Origin: Planctomycetia bacterium | Lineage (GTDB): Bacteria > Planctomycetota > Planctomycetia > Pirellulales > JACPPG01 | DNA: 64,000 bases | Reading direction: 5' to 3' | NCBI GenBank assembly: GCA_016191115.1 | Contig: JACPPG010000002.1 | Coordinates: 1-64,000 of the forward strand | Shown: positions 27,140 through 35,700 of the stretch, one piece after another | How the letters are laid out: the number at the start of each line of letters is the position of its first letter | Position numbering within the stretch: position 1 is the first letter of the stretch | Notes under the pieces: generated by a model | Database searches by the model: none | Told to the model about the DNA's origin: nothing | Seen by the model: only the letters and a program-made list of their open reading frames with translations | Made by a program: the position numbers and the translations under genes

Positions 27140-27688
27140 TCAGCCCGTCGCCGTTTTGGCCTTCGTTTCAGTCCCACCCGTGCGAGGAAACACGCGAAGG
27201 TCGTGCCTACTGGGCAACTCACCACCCGCAGGAATCAACCGCTGCACGAGCATCAGCGACCGCACCGCGGCCATGTAGCGGCGATGAGCCTGGTCCTGCC
27301 ACCGACGTAGATGCCGCTCCATCGCTAGCGTAATGCCGGGCTGAGCCGCCAGTCGGTCCGAGAACTGCAGTTGCAACCAGCAGACCACCAATCGATCTAC
27401 AGCCATTCGCTCTAAGCGTGACGGCTCAGGACCGAAGACTTCAGCGCGAATCTGGGTGACCTGACGGGCGAGCGATTCAGACAAGAGCTTGTCGTTGCCG
27501 GCGATCAGGGCGATCAAGGTAGCCTCGGAATGCGTGGCCAGATCCCCAACCTTCTGCCAGATTTCAGGATGGCCGTCGAGCAAGGTCCTCAGCTCGTTGA
27601 GCGAATCCGCGTCGCCCGCGTTCGCCTGGTTGACAAGTTGGCGAAACGCATCCTGGCTGACGGGCAGGCTATTTTCTGCGGCGTCCAC
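27140..27688 (-). CDS. Conserved hypothetical protein, helical
   Basis: This 182-residue helical protein (FRQLVNQANAGDADSLNELRTLL, EIWQKVGDLATHSEATLIALI) is of a kind I remember in planctomycetes next to the small WEKRG protein encoded just upstream, with which it overlaps by 20 nt. No activity is known. The tail after residue 165 is basic. It ends the three-gene minus-strand unit. Confidence 0.7.
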   Translation of the reverse strand: MDAAENSLPVSQDAFRQLVNQANAGDADSLNELRTLLDGHPEIWQKVGDLATHSEATLIALIAGNDKLLSESLARQVTQIRAEVFGPEPSRLERMAVDRLVVCWLQLQFSDRLAAQPGITLAMERHLRRWQDQAHRRYMAAVRSLMLVQRLIPAGGELPSRHDLRVFPRTGGTETKAKTATG

Positions 27689-27986
27689 TGCGTTTTCTCC
27701 ACGGACCGTGGGCGTGTTGGTGATAGCCGCTCAAGAGGAGGTACGCTCCGGCCAATAACTCGGCGATCTGCCCAAACCCGATCACCAGATCGTCCGAAGC
27801 CTTTCTCTCCGCCTGCACTGCCTCACGCTGCCTCTTCAGGGCTTGCCTCGCGGCACGCTTTGCAGCGTCCACAAAGGCCGCTGCTTCGCCGATAGCGCCG
27901 CCTCCGACATACTCGCGTACAACCTTGCCTTTGACCTTGCGGCTGCGGGTGTAGTAGCGCCCATTGCCTCGTTTTTCCCATCCCAT
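27669..27986 (-). CDS. Small conserved basic protein
   Basis: This is a 105-residue protein. The N-terminus MGWEKRGNGRYYTRSRKVKG followed by KVVREYVGGG is highly characteristic and recurs, as I recall, in planctomycete mobile regions; it looks like a nucleic-acid-binding beta hairpin rich in Arg, Lys and Tyr. It is followed by a long basic helix. It starts 4 nt after the preceding stop, so it is co-transcribed with both neighbours. Function is unknown. Confidence 0.75.
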   Translation of the reverse strand: MGWEKRGNGRYYTRSRKVKGKVVREYVGGGAIGEAAAFVDAAKRAARQALKRQREAVQAERKASDDLVIGFGQIAELLAGAYLLLSGYHQHAHGPWRKRSGRRRK

Positions 27987-27990
27987 TCTG

Positions 27991-28923
27991 TTACCCCGCC
28001 TGTCTCACTCCGAGCCTGGCCAGTGCTGCCGCATCGAATGCAGGTAGTACGGCAGGCATGACATTCGAGCGGGAAACGGTCGGTCGATTTCGCAGGCTCT
28101 CCAGCGTCTCTGCCACCTCTTTGGCGACTGCGGCAGCCTGGGCCTGTAAGTCCGAAACGTCTTGCCTCGCCTTCATCATTTCGAGCTGCCGAAGGTCGAG
28201 GTAGACATTGACGAGCTTTAGGAGTTCACGGTCCAGAGGAGCGATCAAGAGCTTGGTGCACAGGTCTGCCTTGAGCCGCAGCGCGTCCCTTTCCTCGACA
28301 GGATAATCGGCGAAACCGTCGATCACAGACTCCAGGACGCAAGGACCGCCAAGGTATCCGAGCTCCGCCAATTGAAACGCACGTTCCGACTGGTCCATGA
28401 TCGCTTCGAGCACCGTTGCCCGGATCCAGCCGCGTGCCGACAGGTGGGGCCGAACGTTGAAAAAAACCTCCTCATAAAAGTCAACTGTCGCCTCTGAAAA
28501 CCCAGTGCGATCCGCGATTTCCTCGGTCGTCTCGCGGGCAAGCAACCGGGCCTGCAGGTGCCATTTTCGGAGCTCCATCTGGGTGATTTGGTACGCCACA
28601 GCCATGTCGGTGAGGTCAGCAGGAAGGGCGTCTGCAGGAGCCGCTTGTAGCGATCTACGGAGCCGCGCGGCGCGCGCTAGAGCGGGATCGAGGCTCCCGA
28701 TATCATCAAGCGAGAGCGCCGAACTGAGGGCTCCTGCGAGCTCCCAGCGCCACCATGGTTTGCGGCACGGGTTGACGTGCTCCGCCTCCAGGAATAGGGC
28801 CAACTGCGCTAGCAGCTCATGCTGTTCCTCGGCTGAGTCAAGATCAGAGGGGAGGCGACGGTTGCTTGGACGCCTTGGCACCGTCGTGCCGCGGGCTTGA
28901 AGAATTTTGGCTATGTCTTCCAT
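27991..28923 (-). CDS. Conserved hypothetical protein with an HTH-like segment
   Basis: This 310-residue helical protein has a central TTEEIADRTGFSEATVDFYEEVFFNVRPHL stretch that reads as a helix-turn-helix, recalling sigma-region or MarR-like recognition helices. The C-terminus is a coiled coil (VSDLQAQAAAVAKEVAETLESL). It is the first gene of the three-gene unit that ends at 27140. A role in regulating or partitioning the element is possible but not shown. Confidence 0.7.
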   Translation of the reverse strand: MEDIAKILQARGTTVPRRPSNRRLPSDLDSAEEQHELLAQLALFLEAEHVNPCRKPWWRWELAGALSSALSLDDIGSLDPALARAARLRRSLQAAPADALPADLTDMAVAYQITQMELRKWHLQARLLARETTEEIADRTGFSEATVDFYEEVFFNVRPHLSARGWIRATVLEAIMDQSERAFQLAELGYLGGPCVLESVIDGFADYPVEERDALRLKADLCTKLLIAPLDRELLKLVNVYLDLRQLEMMKARQDVSDLQAQAAAVAKEVAETLESLRNRPTVSRSNVMPAVLPAFDAAALARLGVRQAG

Positions 28924-29226
28924 GACGGATCCTTTCCAGTGTGAACGGGGTCCTGCACCCCTTTATTTTACTTGAGTTGGCGCACGCGCGCTAGACGAGT
29001 CGGCATGTGACTCGGTCACTTCCGCGCGTTCGTCTAAAGTGTTGACGCAATCGTCGTCTGGCCGCGCGCGAAGCGGAACCCCAGGCCCCGCACCGAGCGC
29101 GAACTTTGCGATTCGACCAGAAGACCTAGGTCGGTCGCTTGGCCGCCTCGCTCGTTCGCGACCGACACACCCGACGCCGACGCTGTGAGCCCAAACCCCT
29201 GAATTGGCGGGACTTTTTGGCTATTT
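28924..29226. other. Gap between the DUF3987 gene and the three-gene unit
   Basis: This 303-nt region holds no gene I can support. It should contain the promoter of the minus-strand unit starting at 28923; a weak AAAGGATCC-like ribosome-binding site lies just before that start. Confidence 0.4.
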
Positions 29227-30585
29227 TCAGCGTCGGGTCGAACACGACACTTCGAACGTCTCGACCTCCCGGTGGTTGCCCGCTCGCTGGTTGGTCCGTT
29301 CGCACCGGCCCAGATCGACGAGCATGTCCAGCGTTTTTCGCGCGTCCGATGCGGTTCTAATGCCAGCCACATTGGCGCGCTGGACATCGCGGGGTGTGCA
29401 CGGTCCCCCGCGTCGGACCAGCCAGTGGAGCACTTTCATCGCCCTTGTTTCATCCGCCGTGCGATGCAGCAACTGATGAGCGCGACGCGTGTGCTGCGCG
29501 AAATAATCGGCGAGGAGCAAAGCCCGTTCCACACATTCTCTACCAATCGTTCGCCCCGAAGCTTCCCCGCAAACGACGTGCAGTTGCTGCAGGACAAGAA
29601 TGAGCCTCAACGAATGGGACCAAAACTTTGCGAATGCCGCTTGCAGGCGGTTTCCGTCCGAGGCCGTGGCTTCGAGTTCAGAGCACCATCTATGCCAGCG
29701 GCGGAGAACAGCCTGCGACATCTGAAGCACATGCTCGCCGTCTTGACTTCTCCTCTCGACGAGCGAAAAGATTGCGGACGCCCAAGCCTCTTGGGCTTCT
29801 TCGCTGACCCCTGCTCCAAGTGCGGGACAGTGACGTTGAATGGCGGGATAGCTAAAAAGAATGCGGTGGATAAAACCATCATCGCGCCCGTGGCGATCAG
29901 CCAAGGCGCTGAGCATTTCGGGTTGCGTTCCGCCGACCACATTTACGGACGGGCGTTCGACGATGATTGGCGGTTCACGCTTCCGATCGACAGTTATCTG
30001 CTGGCCTGAAAACACAGACGAGAAGAATTGCCGGTCTGCTCCACGGCCGCCGCGGTAAGCGTTCATGGACTGCACCCAGCCAACTAGTTCGTCGTGATGC
30101 AAAAGTATTCCGTCTGGCGTTCTCGACAGGATTTTCGCCAGTGCCTCAACGGTTGCGTCGGTCGTCAGGAATCGACTCTCCCGTGTTTGTAGAGAGCTCA
30201 AGGCTGGCAGCACCGCGTTGACCGCTGGCGTTTTTCCACTCGCTGGTGGCGCGATGAGGCCCATGTAGAAAATTGCCGGCTCCTGCCATCCGTTATGGGC
30301 CTGGATCCGCCAGCTCGACCCCAGCGCCGTTGCAGCCACCGGAAGAATCGGCGCGGCAACCAAATCGACGGGGCAGCCGATGGCAGCGGCCGTCTGCTCA
30401 ACGAAGGGATGTAGAGCTTCGGGTAGGCTTTGCAACGGGAAGGGCACGGCATCCGCATCAACATCATTCGCATTTGGTGCAATGCTATCAGTTCGAGTTT
30501 CGTTTTGATTCGCGCGAACTGCGACTCTTGCTGGGCAGGCTGGGCGACGTGCCGGCCGCCGTCTCGCGCGATTTCTGGCGGACAT
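29227..30585 (-). CDS. DUF3987 helicase/primase-like protein of mobile elements
   Basis: This is a 452-residue protein. The core has ALHPFVEQTAAAIGCPVDLVA, a P-loop-like APPASGKTPAV, a Walker B-like GILLHHDELVGWVQ and VNVVGGTQPEML, all typical of DUF3987, a family of plasmid and phage replication proteins related to primase-helicase C-terminal domains. The ATG at 30585 follows GAGGT; the upstream frame is not used. It is close to the excisionase and integrase, as in phage satellites and integrative elements. It probably serves replication of the excised element. The 60-residue basic N-terminus is disordered. Confidence 0.82.
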   Translation of the reverse strand: MSARNRARRRPARRPACPARVAVRANQNETRTDSIAPNANDVDADAVPFPLQSLPEALHPFVEQTAAAIGCPVDLVAAPILPVAATALGSSWRIQAHNGWQEPAIFYMGLIAPPASGKTPAVNAVLPALSSLQTRESRFLTTDATVEALAKILSRTPDGILLHHDELVGWVQSMNAYRGGRGADRQFFSSVFSGQQITVDRKREPPIIVERPSVNVVGGTQPEMLSALADRHGRDDGFIHRILFSYPAIQRHCPALGAGVSEEAQEAWASAIFSLVERRSQDGEHVLQMSQAVLRRWHRWCSELEATASDGNRLQAAFAKFWSHSLRLILVLQQLHVVCGEASGRTIGRECVERALLLADYFAQHTRRAHQLLHRTADETRAMKVLHWLVRRGGPCTPRDVQRANVAGIRTASDARKTLDMLVDLGRCERTNQRAGNHREVETFEVSCSTRR

Positions 30586-30874
30586 GATGGACCTCTGAGC
30601 TGGAACGAGAAGACTTGGGCGGTGACACGTCGTCTCCGCCACGATCAAACACCAGGCCGTTTCGCCTGGTCGTACCAGCTCGCAGGTCATCATGAGCCGC
30701 TTCTAGCGTCTAAACTGCCGTCTTCGAGCGACGAGCGTCGTGCAGTCCGCAGCGAAGATTTCGTTCAACAGGAAATTGAAATGGGCCCTTACTCATTGAG
30801 GGTGGGGTAGGCTGTGAGTGCACTTTGGCTCGGCTCGAGCGGTTGTCGCGATTGGTGTTCGGGACCTCAGCCGG

Positions 30875-30917
30875 TTGACAACATAGTATGCAATGCAATT
30901 ATTACTTGGTATGCAAT
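30875..30917 (+). promoter_or_regulatory. Putative promoter with two 9-bp direct repeats
   Basis: TTGACA at 30875-30880 is a perfect -35 box. Downstream, GTATGCAAT occurs at 30886-30894 and again at 30909-30917, 23 bp apart (about two helical turns), straddling the region where the -10 box would be. The next gene starts at 30936. The spacing suggests an operator, perhaps for autoregulation by that gene. Confidence 0.45.
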
Positions 30918-30935
30918 CGGGGAAAAGGGGAACTT

Positions 30936-31502
30936 ATGGCCCGCAAGGGAAGGGGAATCCAAATACGGCTTGGAACCGTGGAACGGGTGACCGTTGCCGT
31001 CCCTCGAGCGGTCGCTCTTCAGATGAAGGCGGTCGGCCGGGCGGTGAACTGGTCGCAAGTGGCGAGCGATGCCTTTGCGGCAAAGGTCGCGGAAGTGTCA
31101 GCAAGCAAAGCTGCAAAGGACGTCGAAGATGTCGTCACGCGGTTGCGCCATTCGCAGCGCAAGCGAAACGGACCGAACTATCTAGCTGGTTTGCAGGCCG
31201 GAACGGCTTGGGCTCGAAATGTCGCCGAGGCCGATCAGCTCAGCCGCCTGGAGACAATCTTTGGCGGGTTTGATGCGGCGGCTTGGGACGATCTCCATCA
31301 GAAGCGGGAAGGGACGGCGGCCGGGGATGCGTTTCTGGTGGCGTGGGCCCCTGCGACCTACAAGGAAGGCAGCCGCCGTCGGCAGTTCTGGACGGACGAG
31401 GCCAAAATCGAGGATCAGAACCAATTGGACAGTTGGGATTTTATCCGCGGCTTTTGCGATGCGGCCCTGGACCTCTGGACCGACGTCAAGGAGCGGATCT
31501 AG
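30936..31502 (+). CDS. Conserved hypothetical protein, possible ribbon-helix-helix regulator
   Basis: This is a 188-residue protein. Residues 10-45 (GTVERVTVAVPRAVALQMKAVG, AVNWSQVASDAFAAKVAE) look like a strand followed by two helices, the ribbon-helix-helix pattern. The rest, including YLAGLQAGTAWARNVAEADQL and FIRGFCDAALDLW, is a domain I recall from planctomycete proteins without known function. The ATG at 30936 has AAAAGGGGAA about 4 nt upstream. Repeated sites in its promoter fit autorepression. Confidence 0.7.
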   Translation: MARKGRGIQIRLGTVERVTVAVPRAVALQMKAVGRAVNWSQVASDAFAAKVAEVSASKAAKDVEDVVTRLRHSQRKRNGPNYLAGLQAGTAWARNVAEADQLSRLETIFGGFDAAAWDDLHQKREGTAAGDAFLVAWAPATYKEGSRRRQFWTDEAKIEDQNQLDSWDFIRGFCDAALDLWTDVKERI

Positions 31503-31651
31503 ACTGAGTATTGCTTTGGCGAGGTGCGTCCCTCTGGCGATAGCCATCGACACGAGGGGCTGCCTTGCTTCGTCTTGAACCGACGTTGTGCTATCCCTCC
31601 GGGAAGTGACCACCAACCGTTTGCAAAAAGGAAAAGCAATGGCAAGCACGC

Positions 31652-31912
31652 ATGAGTGGTCCACAACGCACGAAGTTCACCCCTCGCGAGATTGCGCGCG
31701 ATTGGGGTGTGTCGATCGAGAAGATCCACGCCTTAATCCGCTCGGGGCAACTTGAGGCAATGAACGCAGCGACCAATCCAGGAGGTCGGCCCCGATACCT
31801 GGTCGATGCCGAAGCACTTGCAGCCTTCGAGCAACGAAGACGAGTCGGTCGCGAGAATCCGCGACCTTCCCGCTGCCGACGAGCGACCGAGGGAGTGATC
31901 GAGTTTTTTTGA
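31652..31912 (+). CDS. Excisionase-like HTH protein
   Basis: This is an 86-residue protein. FTPREIARDWGVSIEKIHALIRSGQLEAMN followed by GGRPRYLVDAEALAAFEQRR is the winged HTH_17/MerR-like pattern of excisionases. It lies 50 nt from the end of the convergent integrase gene, the usual company for such a protein. It probably bends DNA at the attachment site and sets the direction of recombination. The ATG at 31652 has a poor ribosome-binding site; a better-placed ATG at 31639 opens only a short different frame. Confidence 0.8.
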   Translation: MSGPQRTKFTPREIARDWGVSIEKIHALIRSGQLEAMNAATNPGGRPRYLVDAEALAAFEQRRRVGRENPRPSRCRRATEGVIEFF

Positions 31913-31961
31913 ACGGCGACCCCTCGGGACGAGCTACTGGAAACCAAGCGCTACTTGGCTT

Positions 31962-33137
31962 TCACTCTTTCGTTTTTCGCTTCTTCGGCGGAAAGAGCCA
32001 TTTGCGCACGTGGTCGGTCACGGCACGGAGGCGGTCGTCGCTGATTTTTTCGCGGTAGACTGCGGCCATGCTCGCGTCCGCGTGCCCCATGATGGCGTTG
32101 ACCGCTACTTGGTCTTTCGCTTCTCCGCCGATGGTCTCGAACACGTGCCGTAACACGTAGAACCCGAGGCCCGTCCGATGCAGCTTCAAGTCCTTGAGCA
32201 GCTTGACGAACTCTTTGGCCACGGGATTGTCGCGCGTGTCCTTCGCCCACGACAGTCTGTATTTCGTCACGAACACGAGCCCCGCGTTCTTTTCGTCCTT
32301 TGGTTCTGGCCGTGCCTCGATGGCCTCTTTCACTGCCGCCGCGGTCTCGGGCCACAGTGGACAACGCCGCGGGATGCCTGTCTTGGGCCTCGGGAAGCTA
32401 ACCCAGCGACCTTTCAGGTCCAGGGCGGTGAGGGGTAGATTGCCCACATCGGCGTTGCCGAAACCGCAGTTCAAACCCAGCAGCACCATTGCCTTGAGCG
32501 GGATCGGTGCGGCGTCGACGACCGTCCGCAACTGCGCCGCCTCAAGCAGCTTTTCGCCCTTGGCATGGCGGACCAGCCGAAGCGTTTTCTTGCTCGGCCG
32601 CTTGAAGCCGGCGCCGTAGCGAACAGCGTGCTCAACGAGTCCGGCGTCGTGACCGTACTTGAACACAACCCGAATACGGTTAATCTCGTTGCCCACAGCG
32701 ACCGGTCCCCAGGTTTTTCCCAGGCTGGCGCGTAGCCGCTCGAAGTCGTCGCCCGCAAGATCGACCACTAGCCGGCTCTTACCGAAGGCAGTCAACAGCC
32801 GCTCACAGGTTGCGTGGTAGTCCGCCCAGGTGCGCGGCGACAGCTCGCCCGTATCCACGAGGTTCTGCTTGGCGGTGAGGAAGCGATTGCACAAGTCCCG
32901 CATGGTGAGCCCGTCGCTGGCGACACGCGGCGTGCGGCCCGCGAGTAGATCGTCGCGCTGTTCCAGCCACAGCAGCAGCGCGGCTTCGCCGTCGGGATCG
33001 TCCGCGATGCGCCCGAAGTAGCGATGCTGCCCCCGAACCTTCTTTGCCCATCGTCCTGTCGCATGTTTGAAGAGGGGGAAGTCCTTGTGTGGCTTGTGTG
33101 GTTTCTGGCCCCGGCGGGTGGTGGTAGACTTGAGCAC
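31962..33137 (-). CDS. Tyrosine recombinase (integrase)
   Basis: This 391-residue protein starts at a GTG. It has an N-terminal arm and SAM-like core-binding domain (about 60-170) and a catalytic domain with GLNCGFGNADVGNL, the beta-hairpin KTGIPRRCPLW, YVLRHVFETIGG (Arg and His), NAIMGHAD (His) and MAAVYRE (nucleophile Tyr). The first catalytic Arg, usually in a G-x-R-x-x-E box, is not at its normal place. This GFGN type is common in planctomycetes. It faces tRNA-Arg 99 bp away and is the likely recombinase of the island to its left. Confidence 0.92.
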   Translation of the reverse strand: MLKSTTTRRGQKPHKPHKDFPLFKHATGRWAKKVRGQHRYFGRIADDPDGEAALLLWLEQRDDLLAGRTPRVASDGLTMRDLCNRFLTAKQNLVDTGELSPRTWADYHATCERLLTAFGKSRLVVDLAGDDFERLRASLGKTWGPVAVGNEINRIRVVFKYGHDAGLVEHAVRYGAGFKRPSKKTLRLVRHAKGEKLLEAAQLRTVVDAAPIPLKAMVLLGLNCGFGNADVGNLPLTALDLKGRWVSFPRPKTGIPRRCPLWPETAAAVKEAIEARPEPKDEKNAGLVFVTKYRLSWAKDTRDNPVAKEFVKLLKDLKLHRTGLGFYVLRHVFETIGGEAKDQVAVNAIMGHADASMAAVYREKISDDRLRAVTDHVRKWLFPPKKRKTKE

Positions 33138-33235
33138 GTTTCGGACGCCATGGGTCGCTGTCGGGTGTCAAAGCGGGTGTCAAGCATGATAACCGACCCG
33201 GCCACGGAGTCAATAAGCCCTGTAAAACACGGCAC

Positions 33236-33309
33236 GCGCCCGTAGCTCAATTGGATAGAGCAGCGGACTTCTAATCCGCAGGTTGCAGGTTCGAGTCCTG
33301 CCGGGCGTG
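33236..33309 (+). tRNA. trnR: tRNA-Arg (anticodon TCT)
   Basis: This 74-nt cloverleaf has a 7-bp acceptor stem GCGCCCG/CGGGCGT, D-arm AGCTCAATTGGATAGAGC-like, anticodon loop CTTCTAA within GCGGACTTCTAATCCGC, and T-arm GCAGGTTCGAGTCCTGC, with discriminator G and no encoded CCA. It is probably the attachment site of the neighbouring recombinase. The element lies on its 5' side, which is less usual; no second partial copy of this tRNA is seen in the window. Confidence 0.97.
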
Positions 33310-33639
33310 CTTCCATTTTGCTTCGCGAGGCGATTCCGCGCGCCGATGCCCCTACGCGGACATCCCTTTTGGCGCAGGACGTTCTAGGACGGCTTGGGGC
33401 GGAGCCTGGGCTGCGCGAGCGGCGTGGTGCTTGAGCCAGCGGGCGCGCCTTTGCGCGCCGGCCGCCGCCTCGACATGCCAGGCACCGGAACCGAACGTCG
33501 ATTCCGTCTCCCGAAGCAAAGGCGCGAGAAGGGCACCGCGCTCGCGGTGGCAGCGGACGCGCGTCATGATTCGTGACGTGCAGACGTTCTTCGTGCTCTT
33601 GTTGGCGCCTTTGACGGTCAACCGCGAGCCAAAGGCCGC
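33310..33639. other. Intergenic region right of tRNA-Arg
   Basis: No convincing gene. A minus ORF at 33352-33621 has a composition like random GC-rich sequence and no start signal. Chromosomal genes resume after it. Confidence 0.4.
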
Positions 33640-35295
33640 TCAAAACGCCGCAGCGTGGCGGCCTGCCCGGGCGTCGCCCGCCGTCTCGAAATGGCCGGCC
33701 GAGTCGATGCGGATCACGCACGGCGCCCACAGGGGGCCGCTTGATCGCGCGACCGCGTGTCCCAGCTTCTCCAGCGCGCCGACAGTGGCATCGTCGGCAT
33801 TCTCGTGAATCGAGAGGCTACCCAGCGCCGGCGGCGACTGTCGGAAGGAGCCCAGGTGATGGTTCGTGCCGAAGCGCACGGCGTTCATCGACTCGGCCGG
33901 CGAGAGGCCGAAGTCGATCTGGTTGAGCACCGCCTGCAGCGCCGCCTGGTCCTGCCCGTCGCCCCCCGCCACGCTGACCGCCAGCACCGGCTTCCCACCC
34001 TTGAGCACCAAGGTCGGCGTGAGCGTGATCCTTGGCCGCTTGCCAGGCACGATGCAGTTGGGGTGACCTTCCCAGGTGTTGAAGCTCTGCAGCCGCGAGC
34101 CGAGCCAAATACCGGTCGCCCCGGCTTGCACGCCGCTCCAACCGCTGGGCGTGGCAACGACCACGTTGCCCCAGCGATCGGCCGTGGTGCACGTGGTCGT
34201 GTCGTGTACCGGGCCGGCCAGGCCTTGCCGCTTGTCGCGCTCCGCCAAAAGGGCCTGGCCTGCGCGCGGGTCGCCGGGCCGCTGCTCGAGCGACGCCCGA
34301 CTGCGATCGATCAAGGGACGCCGCAGCTCCGCATACGGCCGCGACAAGAGAGCCCCGAGCGGCACGTCGGCAAACAACGGGTCGCCGTAGAACACGTCCC
34401 GGTCCGCCAGCGCGAGCTTCATCGCTTCGACGACGACGTGGATTGTCTCCGGCCGGTTATGCCCGAGCGCCGCCAGGTCAAAACCTTCGAGCAGCCGCAG
34501 CGTCGCCAGCAGATACGGGCCCTGCGTCCACGCGCCGCACTTGTAGACTTCGTGCCCGCGGTAGTCGACCGTGGCCGGCTCCTCGACGCGCGTCACGTGC
34601 GTGGCCAGATCCTCGCAGCGGATCAGCCCGCCGTTTTGTTCGCACCAGTCCGCGATCTCGTGGGCGAGCGGGCCACGATAGAAATAGTCGGCCGCCAGCC
34701 GCAGCCCGCGACTGCGATCGCCGCCGCCCCGGCTTTCGGCGTCGATCAGTCGGCGGAGCGAAGCAGCCAGAAGCGGATGCCACTGGGCCTTCGCGCGATC
34801 GAGCAATCGCAGAGCCGGCTGGGCCACGTCCGCGAGCCGCAGCGTTCCGTAGCGGTCCAAGAGCGTGATGCAGGCGTCGAAAGCGGCGGGCACGGCGGCC
34901 GCCTCGATCCCCTTGGCCGGAATGCCCCCCTTTTTCTCAAAGTATTCGCGCGTTGCCAGCCGAGGTGCCGCGCCTTGCCCGGCGAGCACTTCGACGACCT
35001 TGCGTCGCGCGTCGTAAACGATGATCGGCACCTCGCCGCCGAAACAGAAGCCGGTCGAATCGGTGACGCTGAGAGCCAGGATGGTGGCCGCGGCGGCATC
35101 GGCCGCGTTGCCGCCAGCTTTGAGAATCTCAATCCCGGCTGCCACCGCCTCGGCCCCACCCGCGGCCACGGCGCCCTGAGTGCCGGCGGCCTCGGAGCCG
35201 GGCAACGGCTCGGCCGCGGCCAAGAACGAACAGCCAACGATGAAGCTGGCCGCCACGCCTGCAATGGATGCCGACCAACGCGATACACTTCGCAT
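33640..35295 (-). CDS. ggt: Gamma-glutamyltransferase family protein
   Basis: This is a 551-residue exported enzyme that cleaves gamma-glutamyl bonds of glutathione and related amides. It has a signal peptide MRSVSRWSASIAGVAASFIV and then GAVAAGGAEAVAAGIEILKAGGNAADAA. The autocleavage site is in VHDTTTCTTADRWGNVV, where the second Thr is the expected nucleophile; the His that usually follows it is Thr here. SVAGGDGQDQAALQAVLNQ is conserved. The ATG at 35295 has GGGAGA 9 nt upstream; the longer frame begins inside an intergenic repeat and is wrong. It may be a cephalosporin-acylase-like relative rather than a true GGT. Confidence 0.9.
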   Translation of the reverse strand: MRSVSRWSASIAGVAASFIVGCSFLAAAEPLPGSEAAGTQGAVAAGGAEAVAAGIEILKAGGNAADAAAATILALSVTDSTGFCFGGEVPIIVYDARRKVVEVLAGQGAAPRLATREYFEKKGGIPAKGIEAAAVPAAFDACITLLDRYGTLRLADVAQPALRLLDRAKAQWHPLLAASLRRLIDAESRGGGDRSRGLRLAADYFYRGPLAHEIADWCEQNGGLIRCEDLATHVTRVEEPATVDYRGHEVYKCGAWTQGPYLLATLRLLEGFDLAALGHNRPETIHVVVEAMKLALADRDVFYGDPLFADVPLGALLSRPYAELRRPLIDRSRASLEQRPGDPRAGQALLAERDKRQGLAGPVHDTTTCTTADRWGNVVVATPSGWSGVQAGATGIWLGSRLQSFNTWEGHPNCIVPGKRPRITLTPTLVLKGGKPVLAVSVAGGDGQDQAALQAVLNQIDFGLSPAESMNAVRFGTNHHLGSFRQSPPALGSLSIHENADDATVGALEKLGHAVARSSGPLWAPCVIRIDSAGHFETAGDARAGRHAAAF

Positions 35296-35382
35296 CGGAA
35301 TGTCTCCCGCCAAGTAACGTGACTTCCCGCGAGCGCATGATAGTCGTCGCGGCGCGACCGGAGCAAGCAAGTGGGGTACAGA

Positions 35383-35534
35383 GCCAGGGTCATTCTGTTT
35401 TTCAAAATGGCGAGGCGGGAAAAGGGGACTGGCTCCGAGCATAAACAGCGCAAGTCCTTTCAGACCAACGTTGCGTCTCGGTGCCTGTCCCACTTTCCCG
35501 CCGGTGCGCCGCCGGCAAGCTTGAATCTGTGAAT
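35383..35534 (-). repeat. MITE-like intergenic repeat, copy A
   Basis: This roughly 150-bp sequence recurs at 36472, 61481 and, diverged, at 57841. Near the ends are GGGACAGGCACC and GGAGCCAGTCCC, an imperfect inverted pair; between them is a conserved core CAACGTTGGTCTGAAAGG-like. No transposase is linked. It lies just upstream of the gamma-glutamyltransferase gene. Confidence 0.8.
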
Positions 35535-35700
35535 GTGCCTGACCCCCTCTCCCAGAACTTTGCAGTACTCCTGGGTAGAGCGTGCCCTGGCTCTCTGGCG
35601 GCCAGTCTCCGTGACCTAGATTTGCGGGGCGGACCGTCCGCCTGTCCGGGGCGACACTGGGTTACCCGGCATCTTGTCAGCCTTGAGGAGAGTTCCAGCC

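Noticed and set aside
25715-27310. A single 530-residue protein of methyltransferase with a long C-terminal tail
   Set aside because: After the poly-C run the tail is non-coding in composition, while the conserved methyltransferase end continues in another frame and stops at 26960.
32628-32637. GTGCTCAACG in the integrase gene as a stray CRISPR repeat
   Set aside because: A ten-base chance match inside a conserved coding region with no further identity to the repeat.
25715-33137. A complete Wadjet system
   Set aside because: Only the JetA-like N-terminus is found; no JetB, SMC-like JetC or JetD gene is present.
33352-33621. Small minus-strand gene next to tRNA-Arg
   Set aside because: No start signal or motif; looks like random GC-rich sequence.
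35397-35493. N-terminal extension of the gamma-glutamyltransferase gene
   Set aside because: It lies in the MITE-like repeat and the same peptide is read from the other copies; the signal peptide and ribosome-binding site mark 35295 as start.
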